64,000 nt of DNA from Streptomyces marokkonensis (GCF_008312835.1 NZ_VSKS01000016.1:1-64000), one strand, 5' to 3'. Counted from the first letter of the stretch, positions 47,165-56,956 are shown. Numbers and translations are program-made. Notes: generated from the letters alone by a model not told the origin.

Positions 47165-47935
47165 TCAGGTCCCCGAGGCCCCTTGTGTCTCACCGAGTAC
47201 GTGGAGCTGGGTGGCCACGGAGTGGAAGGCGGCGAGCTCGGCCGCGGCGGCCTCCAGCTTCAGCAGGGCGTCCAGGGCCCCGGGCTCGGTGTCGACGAGC
47301 ACACCGGGGACGAGGTCGGCGAAGACCCGTACGCCGTGCACCGCGCCGACCCGGAGGCCCGCGCCCTCCACGAGCGCGGTGAGCCGGCCGGCGGTGAAAC
47401 GGCGCGGCATGGGGTCGCCCGAGCCCCATCGGCCGTTCGGGTCGTCGAGCGCCTGCTTGGCCTCCGTGAAGTGACCGGCGAGGGCGCGGGCGAGCACGGC
47501 GCCGCCGAGGCCCGCGGCGAGCAGGCTGAGGACGCCCTCGGGGCGCAGGGCGGCCACCGCGTTGCGGACGCCCTCGGCGGGGTCGTCGACGTACTCCAGG
47601 ACGCCGTGGCACAGCACGACGTCGTAGCCGCCGCGCTCGGCCACGTCGAAGAGGCCGTGGGCGTCGCCCTGGAGGCCCTTGACCCGGTCGGCGACGCCGT
47701 CCTCGGCCGCGCGGCGCTCCAGGGCGAACAGGGCGTTGGGGCTGGGGTCGACGACGGTCACCCGGTGGCCGAGCCGGGCGAGGGGCACCGCGAAGTTGCC
47801 GCTGCCGCCGCCGGTGTCGAGGACGTCCAGCGCCTGTCGTCCGGTCGCCTTGACCCGGCGTTCCAGGGCGTCCTGGAGCACCTCCCAGACCACGGCGGTA
47901 CGGAGAGCGGCGCGGGGTCGCATCGGGTCCGGCAC
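47165..47935 (-). CDS. SAM-dependent methyltransferase
   Basis: 256 aa class I methyltransferase. SAM motif I: VLDTGGGSGNFAVPLARLGH. Motif II Asp in VTVVDPSPNALFALE. A later LCHGVLEYVDDPAEGV segment is typical of the UbiE/Methyltransf_11 type. The substrate is unknown; an S. coelicolor homologue holds the same place downstream of the transglutaminase operon. The start is the GTG of VPDPMRPR, preceded by GAGGAG; an earlier GTG (47944) and a later ATG (47923) are possible. Confidence 0.9.
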   Translation of the reverse strand: MPDPMRPRAALRTAVVWEVLQDALERRVKATGRQALDVLDTGGGSGNFAVPLARLGHRVTVVDPSPNALFALERRAAEDGVADRVKGLQGDAHGLFDVAERGGYDVVLCHGVLEYVDDPAEGVRNAVAALRPEGVLSLLAAGLGGAVLARALAGHFTEAKQALDDPNGRWGSGDPMPRRFTAGRLTALVEGAGLRVGAVHGVRVFADLVPGVLVDTEPGALDALLKLEAAAAELAAFHSVATQLHVLGETQGASGT

Positions 47936-48058
47936 GGTAGTGACTCCTCGGCGGGCGGTTGAGCTGCGGTTGCTGTCCACCCTATGGCCTGCGGCGCGGG
48001 GGGCGGTCACCCGGCCGGCCTTGGTTTATCGCCCCCTCCGCCCTCTCCCGTCCCGTCC

Positions 48059-48080
48059 CTGGGGGGCTTCGCCCCCCCAG
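48059..48080 (-). terminator. C/G hairpin with CTTCG loop after the HEPN gene
   Basis: CTGGGGGG and CCCCCCAG flank a CTTCG loop (one extra C on the right arm). This hairpin and the adjoining GCGGCGGAGCCGC stem are a common repeated intergenic element of Streptomyces and probably terminate the HEPN transcript. Confidence 0.65.
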
Positions 48081-48144
48081 ACCCCCTTCGCGCCCACGCG
48101 GCGGAGCCGCACGCCGGCACGGTCCCGCGCTCCCCCGGGCGGGC

Positions 48145-48690
48145 TCAGCCCGCGTCCGGCATGCCGCCGGGGCCGTCGGTGTCGCCCCGCGGCTGGGGCA
48201 GGACCGGCTGGAGGACCAGCATGCGTTCGACCAGGCGGAGGAACATCGCCACGTCCCGTATCAGGTCGTCGGCGTCGCGGGCGCTCGCCGCGCCCTGGAT
48301 GCCCGCCTCGGCCAGGGCGCGGCGCCGGGCCCCAGAGGCGAACAGGGCGCTCCACTCGGTGAGCTCGGGCGCGATCTCGGGGAGCACTTCCCAGGCGCTC
48401 CGGATCCTCGCCCGGCTGCGGGGCGAGGTCTCCGGCCGGCCGCGTGCGGCGAGCACGGCGGCAGCGGTGCGCAGGGCCGCGAGGTGGGCCGTCGCATAGC
48501 GCTCGTTCGATGTCTCGAGGACGGTGGCCTCGTCGAGTCCGGCACGGGCCTGGGCGAGCAGGTCGAGGGCGGCGGGCGGGGCCGCGGCGCGGCGCAGCAC
48601 GGGGTGGACGTCGCTCGCCGGGCCGTTCAGTGAGGGGGCAGGGCCGGATGCGCGGCGCCGACGGGCGGCGGCTGCGGACGAGTTGGCCAT
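48145..48690 (-). CDS. SAV_6107-family HEPN domain protein
   Basis: 181 aa, largely helical. The segment SNERYATAHLAALRTAAAVLA (quoted in part as ERYATAHLAALR) contains R64-x4-H69, the arrangement of catalytic residues in HEPN ribonucleases. Helices at about 38-58 and 120-165 complete the bundle. The family is restricted to actinobacteria and its function is unknown; no nucleotidyltransferase antitoxin gene lies beside it. AGGAGG precedes the ATG. It is divergent from the ABC/YhgE operon, with a 166-base shared control region. Confidence 0.85.
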   Translation of the reverse strand: MANSSAAAARRRRASGPAPSLNGPASDVHPVLRRAAAPPAALDLLAQARAGLDEATVLETSNERYATAHLAALRTAAAVLAARGRPETSPRSRARIRSAWEVLPEIAPELTEWSALFASGARRRALAEAGIQGAASARDADDLIRDVAMFLRLVERMLVLQPVLPQPRGDTDGPGGMPDAG

Positions 48691-48791
48691 GACGAACCTC
48701 CTGTCGTCTTCGTGACGGCACGACCCGAGACGGGGTGCCGTATGTACACATCGTGAGGTATGGCACTGACAATCCGTTCTGACCTGGGCTT

Positions 48792-48838
48792 TTGCTTCGA
48801 CCGGTCGTTCGAGCTAGTTTTTGCACTGACCAGTCAGT
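48792..48838 (+). promoter_or_regulatory. Promoter of the ABC-YhgE-TetR operon with two operator-like palindromes
   Basis: TTGCTT (48792-48797), a 17-base spacer and TAGTTT (48815-48820) form the promoter. CGACCGGTCG (48798-48807) lies in the spacer, and ACTGACCAGTCAGT (48825-48838) covers the expected start site. Both contain GACC[G/A]GTC, so one dimeric regulator could bind both. The TetR protein encoded third in the operon is the natural candidate for autoregulation. Confidence 0.7.
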
Positions 48839-48856
48839 TCAAAAGAGGGGGCACTG

Positions 48857-49621
48857 GTGGACGGTCCACTCGGACTCGCCGTCTCGGCCGACGGCTTCGG
48901 CCTCGAGGGACCACGGGGCTGGGCGTTCCGCGATGTCTCGGTCGACGCGGGGCCCGGCTCGCTGATCGCGGTGGAGGGGCCGTCCGGTTCGGGCCGCACC
49001 TGCCTGCTGCTCGCGCTCACCGGGCGGATGCGGCCCACGGAGGGCCTGGCCGCCGTCGGCGGGCTCGAACTGCCCAGGCGCATGGCCGCCGTACGCCGCC
49101 GCAGCGCCCTCGCGCACGTCACCGGCGTGACCGAGCTCGACCCGGCCTTCACCGTCGGCGAGCACCTGCGCGAACAGGCACTGCTGCGACGCCGTTTCGG
49201 CGGCCCGCTCCCGCGTCCGCGCCTGCGCCTGCGTCCGCGCGGTGAGCGCCGGCTCGAGGAGAGACTGCACATCGACGCCGTGCTGACCACCGCCGGACTG
49301 GACCTCGCGACCCTGCCCAAGGGCCCGCGGACGGCCGTGCGGGATCTGGAGCGGATGGAGGCGCTGCGGCTGTCGCTCGCGCTGGCGCTGCTGGGGCGTC
49401 CCCGGCTGCTCGGCGTGGACGACACCGACCTGAAGCTCTCCCCGGCCGAACGGGACGAGATCTGGACCCTGTTGAGGTCCCTCACCGACACCGGAACCAC
49501 CGTGCTGGCCGTGTGCAGCGAGGCACCGCGCGACGCGGTGACCGTCCGCACCGGGGCCGGCCGGACCGACGAGGCGAAGGAGGCGGCAGCCGATGCGCTC
49601 GCCGAAACTGGCCGCTCTTGA
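48857..49621 (+). CDS. Degenerate ABC-type ATPase paired with YhgE/Pip protein
   Basis: 254 aa. Walker A is GPSGSGRT (41-48). The Walker B region is RPRLLGVDDTD, with D189 where the catalytic Glu is normal. No LSGGQ signature is seen; the expected place reads AVRDLERMEALRL. An Arg-rich insertion lies at about 111-133. It resembles ATPases encoded beside YhgE proteins in actinobacteria. It may bind nucleotide and energise or gate the partner, but ATP hydrolysis is uncertain. The GTG start is preceded by a G-rich site. It overlaps the next gene by 29 bases. Confidence 0.85.
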   Translation: MDGPLGLAVSADGFGLEGPRGWAFRDVSVDAGPGSLIAVEGPSGSGRTCLLLALTGRMRPTEGLAAVGGLELPRRMAAVRRRSALAHVTGVTELDPAFTVGEHLREQALLRRRFGGPLPRPRLRLRPRGERRLEERLHIDAVLTTAGLDLATLPKGPRTAVRDLERMEALRLSLALALLGRPRLLGVDDTDLKLSPAERDEIWTLLRSLTDTGTTVLAVCSEAPRDAVTVRTGAGRTDEAKEAAADALAETGRS

Positions 49622-51677
49622 GCTCCGGCGCTTCGGCCGCGGCGCCCTGCCCCGCGCGGCGCTGGTCGCCCTGCTGGTGCTGCCGCTGCTGTACGGCGCC
49701 CTGTACCTGTGGTCGTTCTGGGATCCGTACGGGCGTCTGGACCGGATCCCGGTGGCGCTGGTGAACGACGACACGGGGGCGAGTGCCGACGGGAAGCGGA
49801 TCACCGCGGGCGACGACATCGCCGACGGTCTGCGCGACAGCGACACCTTCGACTGGCGGGAGGTGAGCGCGGACGAGGCCCGGCGGGGTGTCGAGGACGG
49901 CACCTACTACCTGTCGCTGACCCTGCCCGCCGACTTCAGCCGCCGCATCGCCTCCAGCTCGGGCGACTCCCCCGAGACCGGCGCCCTCCGGGTGCGGACG
50001 AACGACGCCAACAACTACATCGTCGGGCAGATCTCCCGGACGGTCTTCGGCGAGGTGCGCCGGGCCGCGTCCACGAAGACCGCGCGCTCCTTCCTGGACC
50101 GGATCTTCGTCTCGTTCTCCGGCATCCACGGCGAGACCGTGCGGGCGGCGAAGGGCGCCGACAAGCTGAGCGGCGGCATCGGGAAGGCGGAGAAGGGCTC
50201 CCAGGACCTCGCCGACGGCCTGGCGGACGCCCGCAAGGGCAGCGGCAAGCTGTCCAAGGGCCTGAAGGACCTCCACAAGGGCGCGGGCGACCTGGAGGAC
50301 GGCTCCGGGAAGGTCGCGGACGGGACGCGCAGGCTCGCCGAGAAGGTGAACGCGGTCGACGCCGAGGTGGGCCCGTTCCTGAAGGACAACGAGAAGAGCA
50401 TCGGCGACACCGCGCGGTTCGTCGCCGACTCGGCCGGCCGGCTCCGCGGCGACCTCGACGCGCTGGAGGAGGAGGCGCCGGCCGCCGCGAAGGACGCCCG
50501 CGCGGCGTCCGCCACCGTCGACGGCGTCCACAGGGCGCGCTGCGAGGACCCCGCCCTGCCCGACCCCGCCTGCGGCGACCTGAAGAAGGCGCGGGACGCG
50601 GCGGCCGCGGCGGCGGGCGTCGCCGGCGACGTCAGCGCGCTGGTCACCGACCACCGCGACGACCTGGAGAAGCTCGACGGGCACCTCGCCACCCTGGAGA
50701 AGCAGGCCCGGGCACTCGCCGGCCGCGCGCCGCGCCTCTCCGAGGACCTCGACGACGCCGTCACCCGGATCAACCAGCTCAACACCGGGGCCGGCAAGGT
50801 CGCCGCCGGCGCGAAGAAGCTCAACAAGGGACTCGGCACGGCCGAGACAGGCGCCCGGGACCTCGACAAGGGCGTCGGCGAGCTGAAGACCGGCGCGGAC
50901 GATCTGAACGGCGGCCTGTACAAGCTCGTCGGCGGCTCCGGCGAACTCGCCGGCGGGCTGCACGACGGTGCCGGGAAGATCCCCGACTACGACAAGCGGG
51001 ACCGTGACCTGCGCACCGAGGTGATGGCCGACCCGGTGCGGCTCGTCTCGGACGATCTGCACAAGGCGCCCAACTACGGCACCGGTCTCGCCCCGTACTT
51101 CATCCCGCTGTCGCTGTGGGTGGGCGCGATGGTGGCGTACATGCTGATCGCGCCGATGAACCGGCGCGCCCTCGCGGCGGGTGCCTCGGCCTGGCGGATC
51201 GCCCTCGCGGGCTGGCTGCCCGTGGTGGCGATCGGGGTGCTGCAGACGGTGGCCCTGATGTCGGTGCTGCACTGGGGGCTCGGGCTGCGGATGGTCCGGG
51301 CGGCCGGGACGGTGGGCTTCCTGTTCCTGGTGACGGCGTGCTTCGCGGCGATCGTGCAGTGGCTGAACGCCCGCTTCGGGGCGGCCGGCCGGATCCTCGT
51401 CCTCGCCCTGCTGATGCTCCAGCTGACCTCGGCGGGCGGCACGTACCCCGTTCAGACGAGCCCGCCGTTCTTCAACGCGCTGCACCCGTTCCTGCCGATG
51501 AGCTACGTCGTCGAGGCGCTCAGGCGGCTCGTCACGGGCGGCGGCCTCGGCCCGGTGTGGCAGGCCTGCGCCGTGCTGACGGCCTTCACCGCGGGCGCCC
51601 TCGCGCTGACCGCCTTGTCGGCCCGCCGCCGCCAGGTGTGGACGATGGACCGGCTGCACCCGGAGCTGAGCCTGTGA
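49593..51677 (+). CDS. YhgE/Pip family membrane protein
   Basis: 694 aa. One N-terminal transmembrane helix (about 23-43) precedes ALVNDDTGASADGK, the opening of the large external domain typical of YhgE/Pip/EsaA proteins. The external domain (about 50-485) has many heptad-like repeats such as KGSGKLSKGLKDLHKGAGDLEDG (shown in parts), suggesting a long coiled-coil stalk. Five C-terminal helices (about 505-680) make the ABC-2-like membrane part. Members serve as phage receptors or parts of secretion or drug-export machines; the exact role is unknown. Same operon as the ATPase and TetR. Confidence 0.93.
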   Translation: MRSPKLAALELRRFGRGALPRAALVALLVLPLLYGALYLWSFWDPYGRLDRIPVALVNDDTGASADGKRITAGDDIADGLRDSDTFDWREVSADEARRGVEDGTYYLSLTLPADFSRRIASSSGDSPETGALRVRTNDANNYIVGQISRTVFGEVRRAASTKTARSFLDRIFVSFSGIHGETVRAAKGADKLSGGIGKAEKGSQDLADGLADARKGSGKLSKGLKDLHKGAGDLEDGSGKVADGTRRLAEKVNAVDAEVGPFLKDNEKSIGDTARFVADSAGRLRGDLDALEEEAPAAAKDARAASATVDGVHRARCEDPALPDPACGDLKKARDAAAAAAGVAGDVSALVTDHRDDLEKLDGHLATLEKQARALAGRAPRLSEDLDDAVTRINQLNTGAGKVAAGAKKLNKGLGTAETGARDLDKGVGELKTGADDLNGGLYKLVGGSGELAGGLHDGAGKIPDYDKRDRDLRTEVMADPVRLVSDDLHKAPNYGTGLAPYFIPLSLWVGAMVAYMLIAPMNRRALAAGASAWRIALAGWLPVVAIGVLQTVALMSVLHWGLGLRMVRAAGTVGFLFLVTACFAAIVQWLNARFGAAGRILVLALLMLQLTSAGGTYPVQTSPPFFNALHPFLPMSYVVEALRRLVTGGGLGPVWQACAVLTAFTAGALALTALSARRRQVWTMDRLHPELSL

Positions 51678-51712
51678 ACGGACGCGCCGGGGCTCCTGTG
51701 AGAATCAGGTCC

Positions 51713-52339
51713 ATGGAACGCAGCAGCACCACGCCGGGCGGCAGTGCCCGCCGCGAGGCCACCCGGCAGAAGCTCTACGAGGCGGCCGTCACCCTCATCG
51801 CCGAGCAGGGCTTCTCCGCGACCACCGTGGACGAGATCGCCGAGCGGGCGGGAGTCGCGAAGGGCACGGTCTACTACAACTTCGCGAGCAAGTCGGTCCT
51901 CTTCGAGGAGCTGCTGCGGCACGGGGTCGGTCTGCTGACCGCTTCGCTCCGGGAGGCGGCCGAGAAGACGGCGGGGGAGGGCGGCAGCAGGGTCGACGCC
52001 CTGGACGCGATGATCCGCGCGGGGCTGGTCTTCATCGACCGCTACCCGGCGTTCACCCAGCTGTACGTGGCCGAGCTGTGGCGCACCAACCGGGCCTGGC
52101 AGTCCACGCTGATGGTGGTGCGCCAGCAGGCGGTCGCGGTGGTCGAGGGAGTGCTGCGCGAGGGCGTGGCGAACGGTGAGTTCAGCGAGGAGATCGACGT
52201 CCCGCTGACGGCGGCGGCGCTGGTGGGCATGGTGCTGGTGGCCGCGCTGGACTGGAAGTCCTTCCAGCCGGAGCGCTCGCTGGACGATGTGCACGCAGCG
52301 CTGTCCCGGCTGCTGCAGGGGCGGGTCAGCGGCCGCTGA
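51713..52339 (+). CDS. TetR family transcriptional regulator
   Basis: 208 aa. The N-terminal helix-turn-helix is clear: RQKLYEAAVTLIAEQGFSATTVDEIAERAGVAKGTVYYNFASKSVLFEELL, quoted in parts (GFSATTVDEIAERAGVAKGTVYYNF). The C-terminal helical ligand-binding domain follows. It likely represses its own operon through the two palindromes upstream of the ATPase gene. An alternative start at GTG 51674 would overlap the YhgE stop as GTGA and has GGAG upstream; the ATG is favoured because it gives the usual short leader before the DNA-binding helix. Confidence 0.92.
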   Translation: MERSSTTPGGSARREATRQKLYEAAVTLIAEQGFSATTVDEIAERAGVAKGTVYYNFASKSVLFEELLRHGVGLLTASLREAAEKTAGEGGSRVDALDAMIRAGLVFIDRYPAFTQLYVAELWRTNRAWQSTLMVVRQQAVAVVEGVLREGVANGEFSEEIDVPLTAAALVGMVLVAALDWKSFQPERSLDDVHAALSRLLQGRVSGR

Positions 52340-52359
52340 GCCCTTCCGCACATGAAAGT

Positions 52360-52409
52360 GCCGGTCCGGCCGGTGGCCGCGTCCCCCGCGGGCCACCGGC
52401 CGGACCGGC
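52360..52409 (+). terminator. Terminator of the ABC-YhgE-TetR operon
   Basis: A perfect 19-bp inverted repeat (GCCGGTCCGGCCGGTGGCC and complement) has a 12-base loop, 20 bases after the TetR stop. The remaining 350 bases before the next gene are C-rich with no feature I can name. Confidence 0.93.
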
Positions 52410-52758
52410 GCCTTCCGTGCTCCCCCGTACGTCCCCCGTGAACCCCCGTTGCGGTCGTCCCCCGGGTTCCCCCGTGCCTCGCTCCCGCCGACGGTGCCGG
52501 CGGAAGGAGCGGATCGCGGGCCCGGTCCCGTTCCGGCGCCCCGTGCCGCCGGTTCCGGGAGCCGTGCCCCTCTCCGTGGACTCCACTCTCTCGTTCCCGC
52601 AGGCCGGCCCCCATCCGCGCGCGTACTCAACTGGGCGACTAGGTACGGATACTCAGTCCTGCGCACCCCGCCCACGGCTGCCCGCCCGCTGGTCCCCCGG
52701 GCGGGGGCGCGGGTACTCGGGGGACGGGCCGGAGGGGCCGGCGGATAAGGTCCCTGGC

Positions 52759-54255
52759 ATGGCACGGATTGCGGTGATCGGCGCCGGGATGGGCGCGATG
52801 GCGGCCGCCGCCCGGCTGGCCGTCGCGGGCCACCGGGTGGTGGTGTACGAGCGGACGGAGACATACGGCGGTGCCCTGCGCCGGGTGGAGCGGGACGGGT
52901 TCTCCTTCGACACCGGGCCGGGGCTGCTCCCCCTTCCGGCGGTGTACCGCGATCTGTTCGTGAAGACGGGCAGGGAGCCGCTGGAGGCGTGCGTCGAGCT
53001 CGTCCAGGTCGATCCGTCGTCGCACCACGTGTTCGCGGACGGTACGCGCCTGTCGCTGCCGAACGCCTCCCGCGCGGGCGTCGTCTCCGCCCTGGAGGAG
53101 ACCCTGGGGGCGTCCGCCGCCCGGCGCTGGGGCGACTTCCTGGTGCGGGCGAGGGAGGCCTGGGACCGCTCGCGCCGGCCGCTGCTGGAGGAGCCGCTGT
53201 GGCCCAACTGGCAGGTCCTGGCCGAGCGCGAGCCCTATCCGGCGGTACCGCACAAGAGGCTGCTGCGCACGCGGACGGCGGGCACGCTCGCCGAGGTCGG
53301 GGCGTGGGAGCTGCGCGATCCCCGGCTGACCGCCCTCCTGGAGAGCCACGCGCTCGCATACGGTCTCGATCCCCGCGCGACCCCGGCGAGCGCGGCGGTG
53401 CTGCCGTACATGGAGCACGCCTTCGGCACCTGGTACGTGCGGGGCGGCATGCGCGAGCTGGCGCGGGCGGTGTACGAGCGGTGCCTGGCCCGCCGGGTGG
53501 AGTTCCGCTTCGGCGCGGAGGCCGTCGGGGTGCTGGAGAAGGACGGCCGGGCGGCGGGCGTGGAACTCGCCGACGGGACGGTCGCGGAGGCGGACCTCGT
53601 GGTCGCCGGGGTGCCCGGCGAGGTGCTGGACCGGCTCGGCCGGGGGACGCGGGTGCGCGGCGCCGGCGAGGTCCCCGCCCCACGGGGACGGGCGAGCCGG
53701 ATGACGGTGCTGATGGCGCTGCGGGGCGGGCGTCCGCGGGGCACACCGCACCGTACGGTCGTGCACGCCGAGGACCGCGAGACGGAGCTGGAGTCGCTGT
53801 TCGGCCCGTCCGGCGATCTGCCCGCGCGCCCCACGGTGACGGTCCTGCGGCCGGACGATCCGGCGGTGGTCCCGGACGACGCCCACGAGGCGGTCACGGT
53901 GACGGCGGTGCTGCCCGTGGGCGCCGGGGGGACGCCGGACGTCCACGCCGAGAACCTGATCGCCGTCGCCGAGCGGGCGGTACCGGGACTGCGCGGCCGG
54001 CTGCTCCGGCACGAGGTGCACACCCCGGCCGACATCGCCGGGGAGACGGGCGCGGAGGGCGGCGCGGTGCCGGTACCGGCGCTGGCCGCGGCGGGCGGGC
54101 GGCTGCTCCAGCCGTCCAACAGCACCCGGCTGCCGGGGCTGTTCACGGTCGGCGGCTGGTCCCACCCCGGCGGCGGGCTTCCGCACGCCGGGATGTCGGG
54201 GGCGCTCGTCGCCGGGCTGATCGTGGAGGGTCCGGAGTTCCGCGGGTCGCAGTGA
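52759..54255 (+). CDS. FAD-dependent oxidoreductase of the phytoene desaturase (CrtI) type
   Basis: 498 aa. The dinucleotide-binding motif opens the protein: VIGAGMGAMAAAARLAVAGHRVVVYER (shown in part as GAGMGAMAAAARLA). The CrtI-like RDxGP-type segment DGFSFDTGPGLLPLPAVY follows. The C-terminal FAD-binding end reads LFTVGGWSHPGGGLPHAGMSGALVAG, typical of carotenoid/polyene desaturases and related oxidoreductases. No other carotenoid genes are nearby, so the substrate may be different. The ATG follows AAGG by 8 bases. It converges with the membrane protein gene, leaving 7 bases. Confidence 0.9.
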   Translation: MARIAVIGAGMGAMAAAARLAVAGHRVVVYERTETYGGALRRVERDGFSFDTGPGLLPLPAVYRDLFVKTGREPLEACVELVQVDPSSHHVFADGTRLSLPNASRAGVVSALEETLGASAARRWGDFLVRAREAWDRSRRPLLEEPLWPNWQVLAEREPYPAVPHKRLLRTRTAGTLAEVGAWELRDPRLTALLESHALAYGLDPRATPASAAVLPYMEHAFGTWYVRGGMRELARAVYERCLARRVEFRFGAEAVGVLEKDGRAAGVELADGTVAEADLVVAGVPGEVLDRLGRGTRVRGAGEVPAPRGRASRMTVLMALRGGRPRGTPHRTVVHAEDRETELESLFGPSGDLPARPTVTVLRPDDPAVVPDDAHEAVTVTAVLPVGAGGTPDVHAENLIAVAERAVPGLRGRLLRHEVHTPADIAGETGAEGGAVPVPALAAAGGRLLQPSNSTRLPGLFTVGGWSHPGGGLPHAGMSGALVAGLIVEGPEFRGSQ

Positions 54256-54262
54256 GCGCGCG

Positions 54263-55198
54263 TCAGAAGCGGTACTGCTCGTCGTACCCGTTGCCGTTGG
54301 GGTGCGCCTGCTGGTCGCCCTGGTACGGGTACGGCTGCTCCGGCGGGAGTTCGCCGCCGTAGGGGTCGTCGGTGGTGCGCTGCTGCGGGACCCACAGGCC
54401 GCCGGCCGGGGTCTCGCCGCCGTAGCCGCCCGCGTACGGGTCCTGGGTGTAGCCCTGCTGGCCGTACTGCTGCTGGTCGGTGTACCCGGTGTCGTACGAC
54501 GTGCCGCCGTACGTCGGGGTGCCGATGTACGGGTCGGAGTAGGCGGCGTACTGCTGGCCCGTGGTGTCGTAGCCCTGCTGCTGGCCGTAGCCGGAGTAGT
54601 CGTAGGCGTAGTCCTGGTCGGCGCCCTGTGCGGCGCCCGCGTACTGGTCCTGGGACGGTGCCGCGTACCCCTGGTCGCCGTAGACGCCGTAGGAGCCGGT
54701 GTCGTCGGGCAGGGGCTGGGGCGCGTAGACGGAGGTGGCCCCCTCGGCCGGCTGCCGGTCGGGGCGGGCGGGGGTGAACACGTCGTCGCGCTCGTAGTCG
54801 TCGTCCGCGCCGTGGGCGGTGCGGTCGTGGTGGCCGTCGCCGTCGTCGCCGTAATCCCCGCGGGACGTCTCCAGGCCGGAGACCTCCAGGGCCGGTTCCT
54901 GGCGTCCGCGGTCACCGCGGCGGCCCTTGACGGCGGACAGCACCGGCGCGTTGACCGCCCAGCCCGCCTGGAAGCCGCGGCGGAACGACAGCGTGACGTA
55001 GGTCTGGCCGACGGCGAAGGCCGCGGCGCCGAGACCGATGACGATCACGGACGGCATCAGGACGCCGAGCACGACGCCCAGGAAGCCGCCGAAGGCTAGC
55101 AGCCGCCAGCGCAGGCGCGCCTTGTACTGCAGCAGCACCTCCCCCAGCAACCACAGCGCGACGATGCCGAACGCGATGTAGAGGACCGTCCAGCCCAT
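54263..55198 (-). CDS. Membrane protein with Tyr/Gln/Gly-rich disordered tail
   Basis: 311 aa. The first 80 residues contain three hydrophobic helices (about 3-23, 32-50, 52-72). After a short basic linker, about 210 residues are polar low-complexity sequence dominated by Tyr, Gln, Gly and Asp (SGYGQQQGYDTTGQQYAAYS and similar), ending QYRF. I know of no function; similar proteins occur in the same place near metF in other streptomycetes. The tail resembles prion-like domains that drive condensation or protein interaction, which is inference. Confidence 0.82.
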   Translation of the reverse strand: MGWTVLYIAFGIVALWLLGEVLLQYKARLRWRLLAFGGFLGVVLGVLMPSVIVIGLGAAAFAVGQTYVTLSFRRGFQAGWAVNAPVLSAVKGRRGDRGRQEPALEVSGLETSRGDYGDDGDGHHDRTAHGADDDYERDDVFTPARPDRQPAEGATSVYAPQPLPDDTGSYGVYGDQGYAAPSQDQYAGAAQGADQDYAYDYSGYGQQQGYDTTGQQYAAYSDPYIGTPTYGGTSYDTGYTDQQQYGQQGYTQDPYAGGYGGETPAGGLWVPQQRTTDDPYGGELPPEQPYPYQGDQQAHPNGNGYDEQYRF

Positions 55199-55254
55199 GT
55201 ACGCCCCTCTCCCAGTGGTCGCTACGCAGTGTGTCGTATGCGCGTGCGACCGGT

Positions 55255-56187
<933 letters not shown>

Positions 56188-56250
56188 TTAGCCAGGGGGC
56201 GGCGGTCCCCCAACCAAAAGCGGGAGTTTTGTCTGATTTGCCGACTTGCT

Positions 56251-56265
56251 GTCCACAGTGTGGAC
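56251..56265. promoter_or_regulatory. GTCCACA-G-TGTGGAC palindrome upstream of metF
   Basis: A perfect 7+1+7 inverted repeat lies about 75 bases before metF. Each half resembles a DnaA box (consensus TTGTCCACA) in opposite orientation. Either a dimeric repressor site or a pair of DnaA sites. Confidence 0.5.
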
Positions 56266-56293
56266 GAACTTGAGATGCCCGGGGTCCGGTGGG

Positions 56294-56956
56294 TCATCCG
56301 GCGTCCGGGGCGGCCTCCCGCAGCCGCTTGGCGAACTCGGCGGCCGCCGCTCGGGGGTCGTCCGCCTCGGTGAGGGCGCGGACGACGACGACCCGGCGGG
56401 CACCGGCGTCCAGGACCTGGCCGAGGTTGCCCAGGTCGATGCCGCCGATGGCGAACCAGGGGCGGTCGGTGCCGAGGGCGGCGGTGTGACGGACCAGGTC
56501 GAGGCCGGGGGCGTGGCGGCCGGGCTTGGTGGGGGTGGGCCAGCAGGGGCCGGTGCAGAAGTAGTCCACGCCGGGCTGGACGGCGGCCGCGGCGGCCTCG
56601 GACCCGGCGTGGGTCGAGCGGCCGATCAGGACGCCGTCACCGAGGAGGGCGCGGGCGGCGGGGACGGGGAGGTCGCCCTGACCGAGGTGGAGGACGTCGG
56701 CTCCGGCCGCGTGGGCGACGTCCGCGCGGTCGTTGACCGCGAGCAGCTTGCCGTGCCGGGCGCAGGCCTCGGCGAGGACCGCCAGGTGCTCCAGTTCCTC
56801 GGCGGCCTCCATGCCCTTGTCCCGCAGCTGCACGATGTCGACCCCGCCGGCCAGGACCGCGTCCAGGAACTCCGGCAGGTCCCCCTGCCGCTTGCGGGCG
56901 TCGGTGCAGAGATACAGGCGCGCATCGGCGAGCCGGGCGCGTCCGGTGTCGGTCAT
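56294..56956 (-). CDS. thiE: Thiamine-phosphate synthase ThiE
   Basis: 220 aa TIM barrel. Conserved segments: [37 protein letters not shown] (in parts), [14 protein letters not shown] and [19 protein letters not shown]. It joins HMP-pyrophosphate with thiazole phosphate to form thiamine phosphate. Unlike the thiO operon, no TPP riboswitch is visible upstream: only about 40 bases separate it from the terminator of the preceding gene. It is on the opposite strand from thiO-thiS-thiG. Confidence 0.95.
   Translation of the reverse strand: MTDTGRARLADARLYLCTDARKRQGDLPEFLDAVLAGGVDIVQLRDKGMEAAEELEHLAVLAEACARHGKLLAVNDRADVAHAAGADVLHLGQGDLPVPAARALLGDGVLIGRSTHAGSEAAAAAVQPGVDYFCTGPCWPTPTKPGRHAPGLDLVRHTAALGTDRPWFAIGGIDLGNLGQVLDAGARRVVVVRALTEADDPRAAAAEFAKRLREAAPDAG

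Noticed and set aside
52410-52758. Small gene in the C-rich gap before the CrtI-like gene
   Set aside because: Open frames exist but lack ribosome sites and have the composition of non-coding C-rich DNA.
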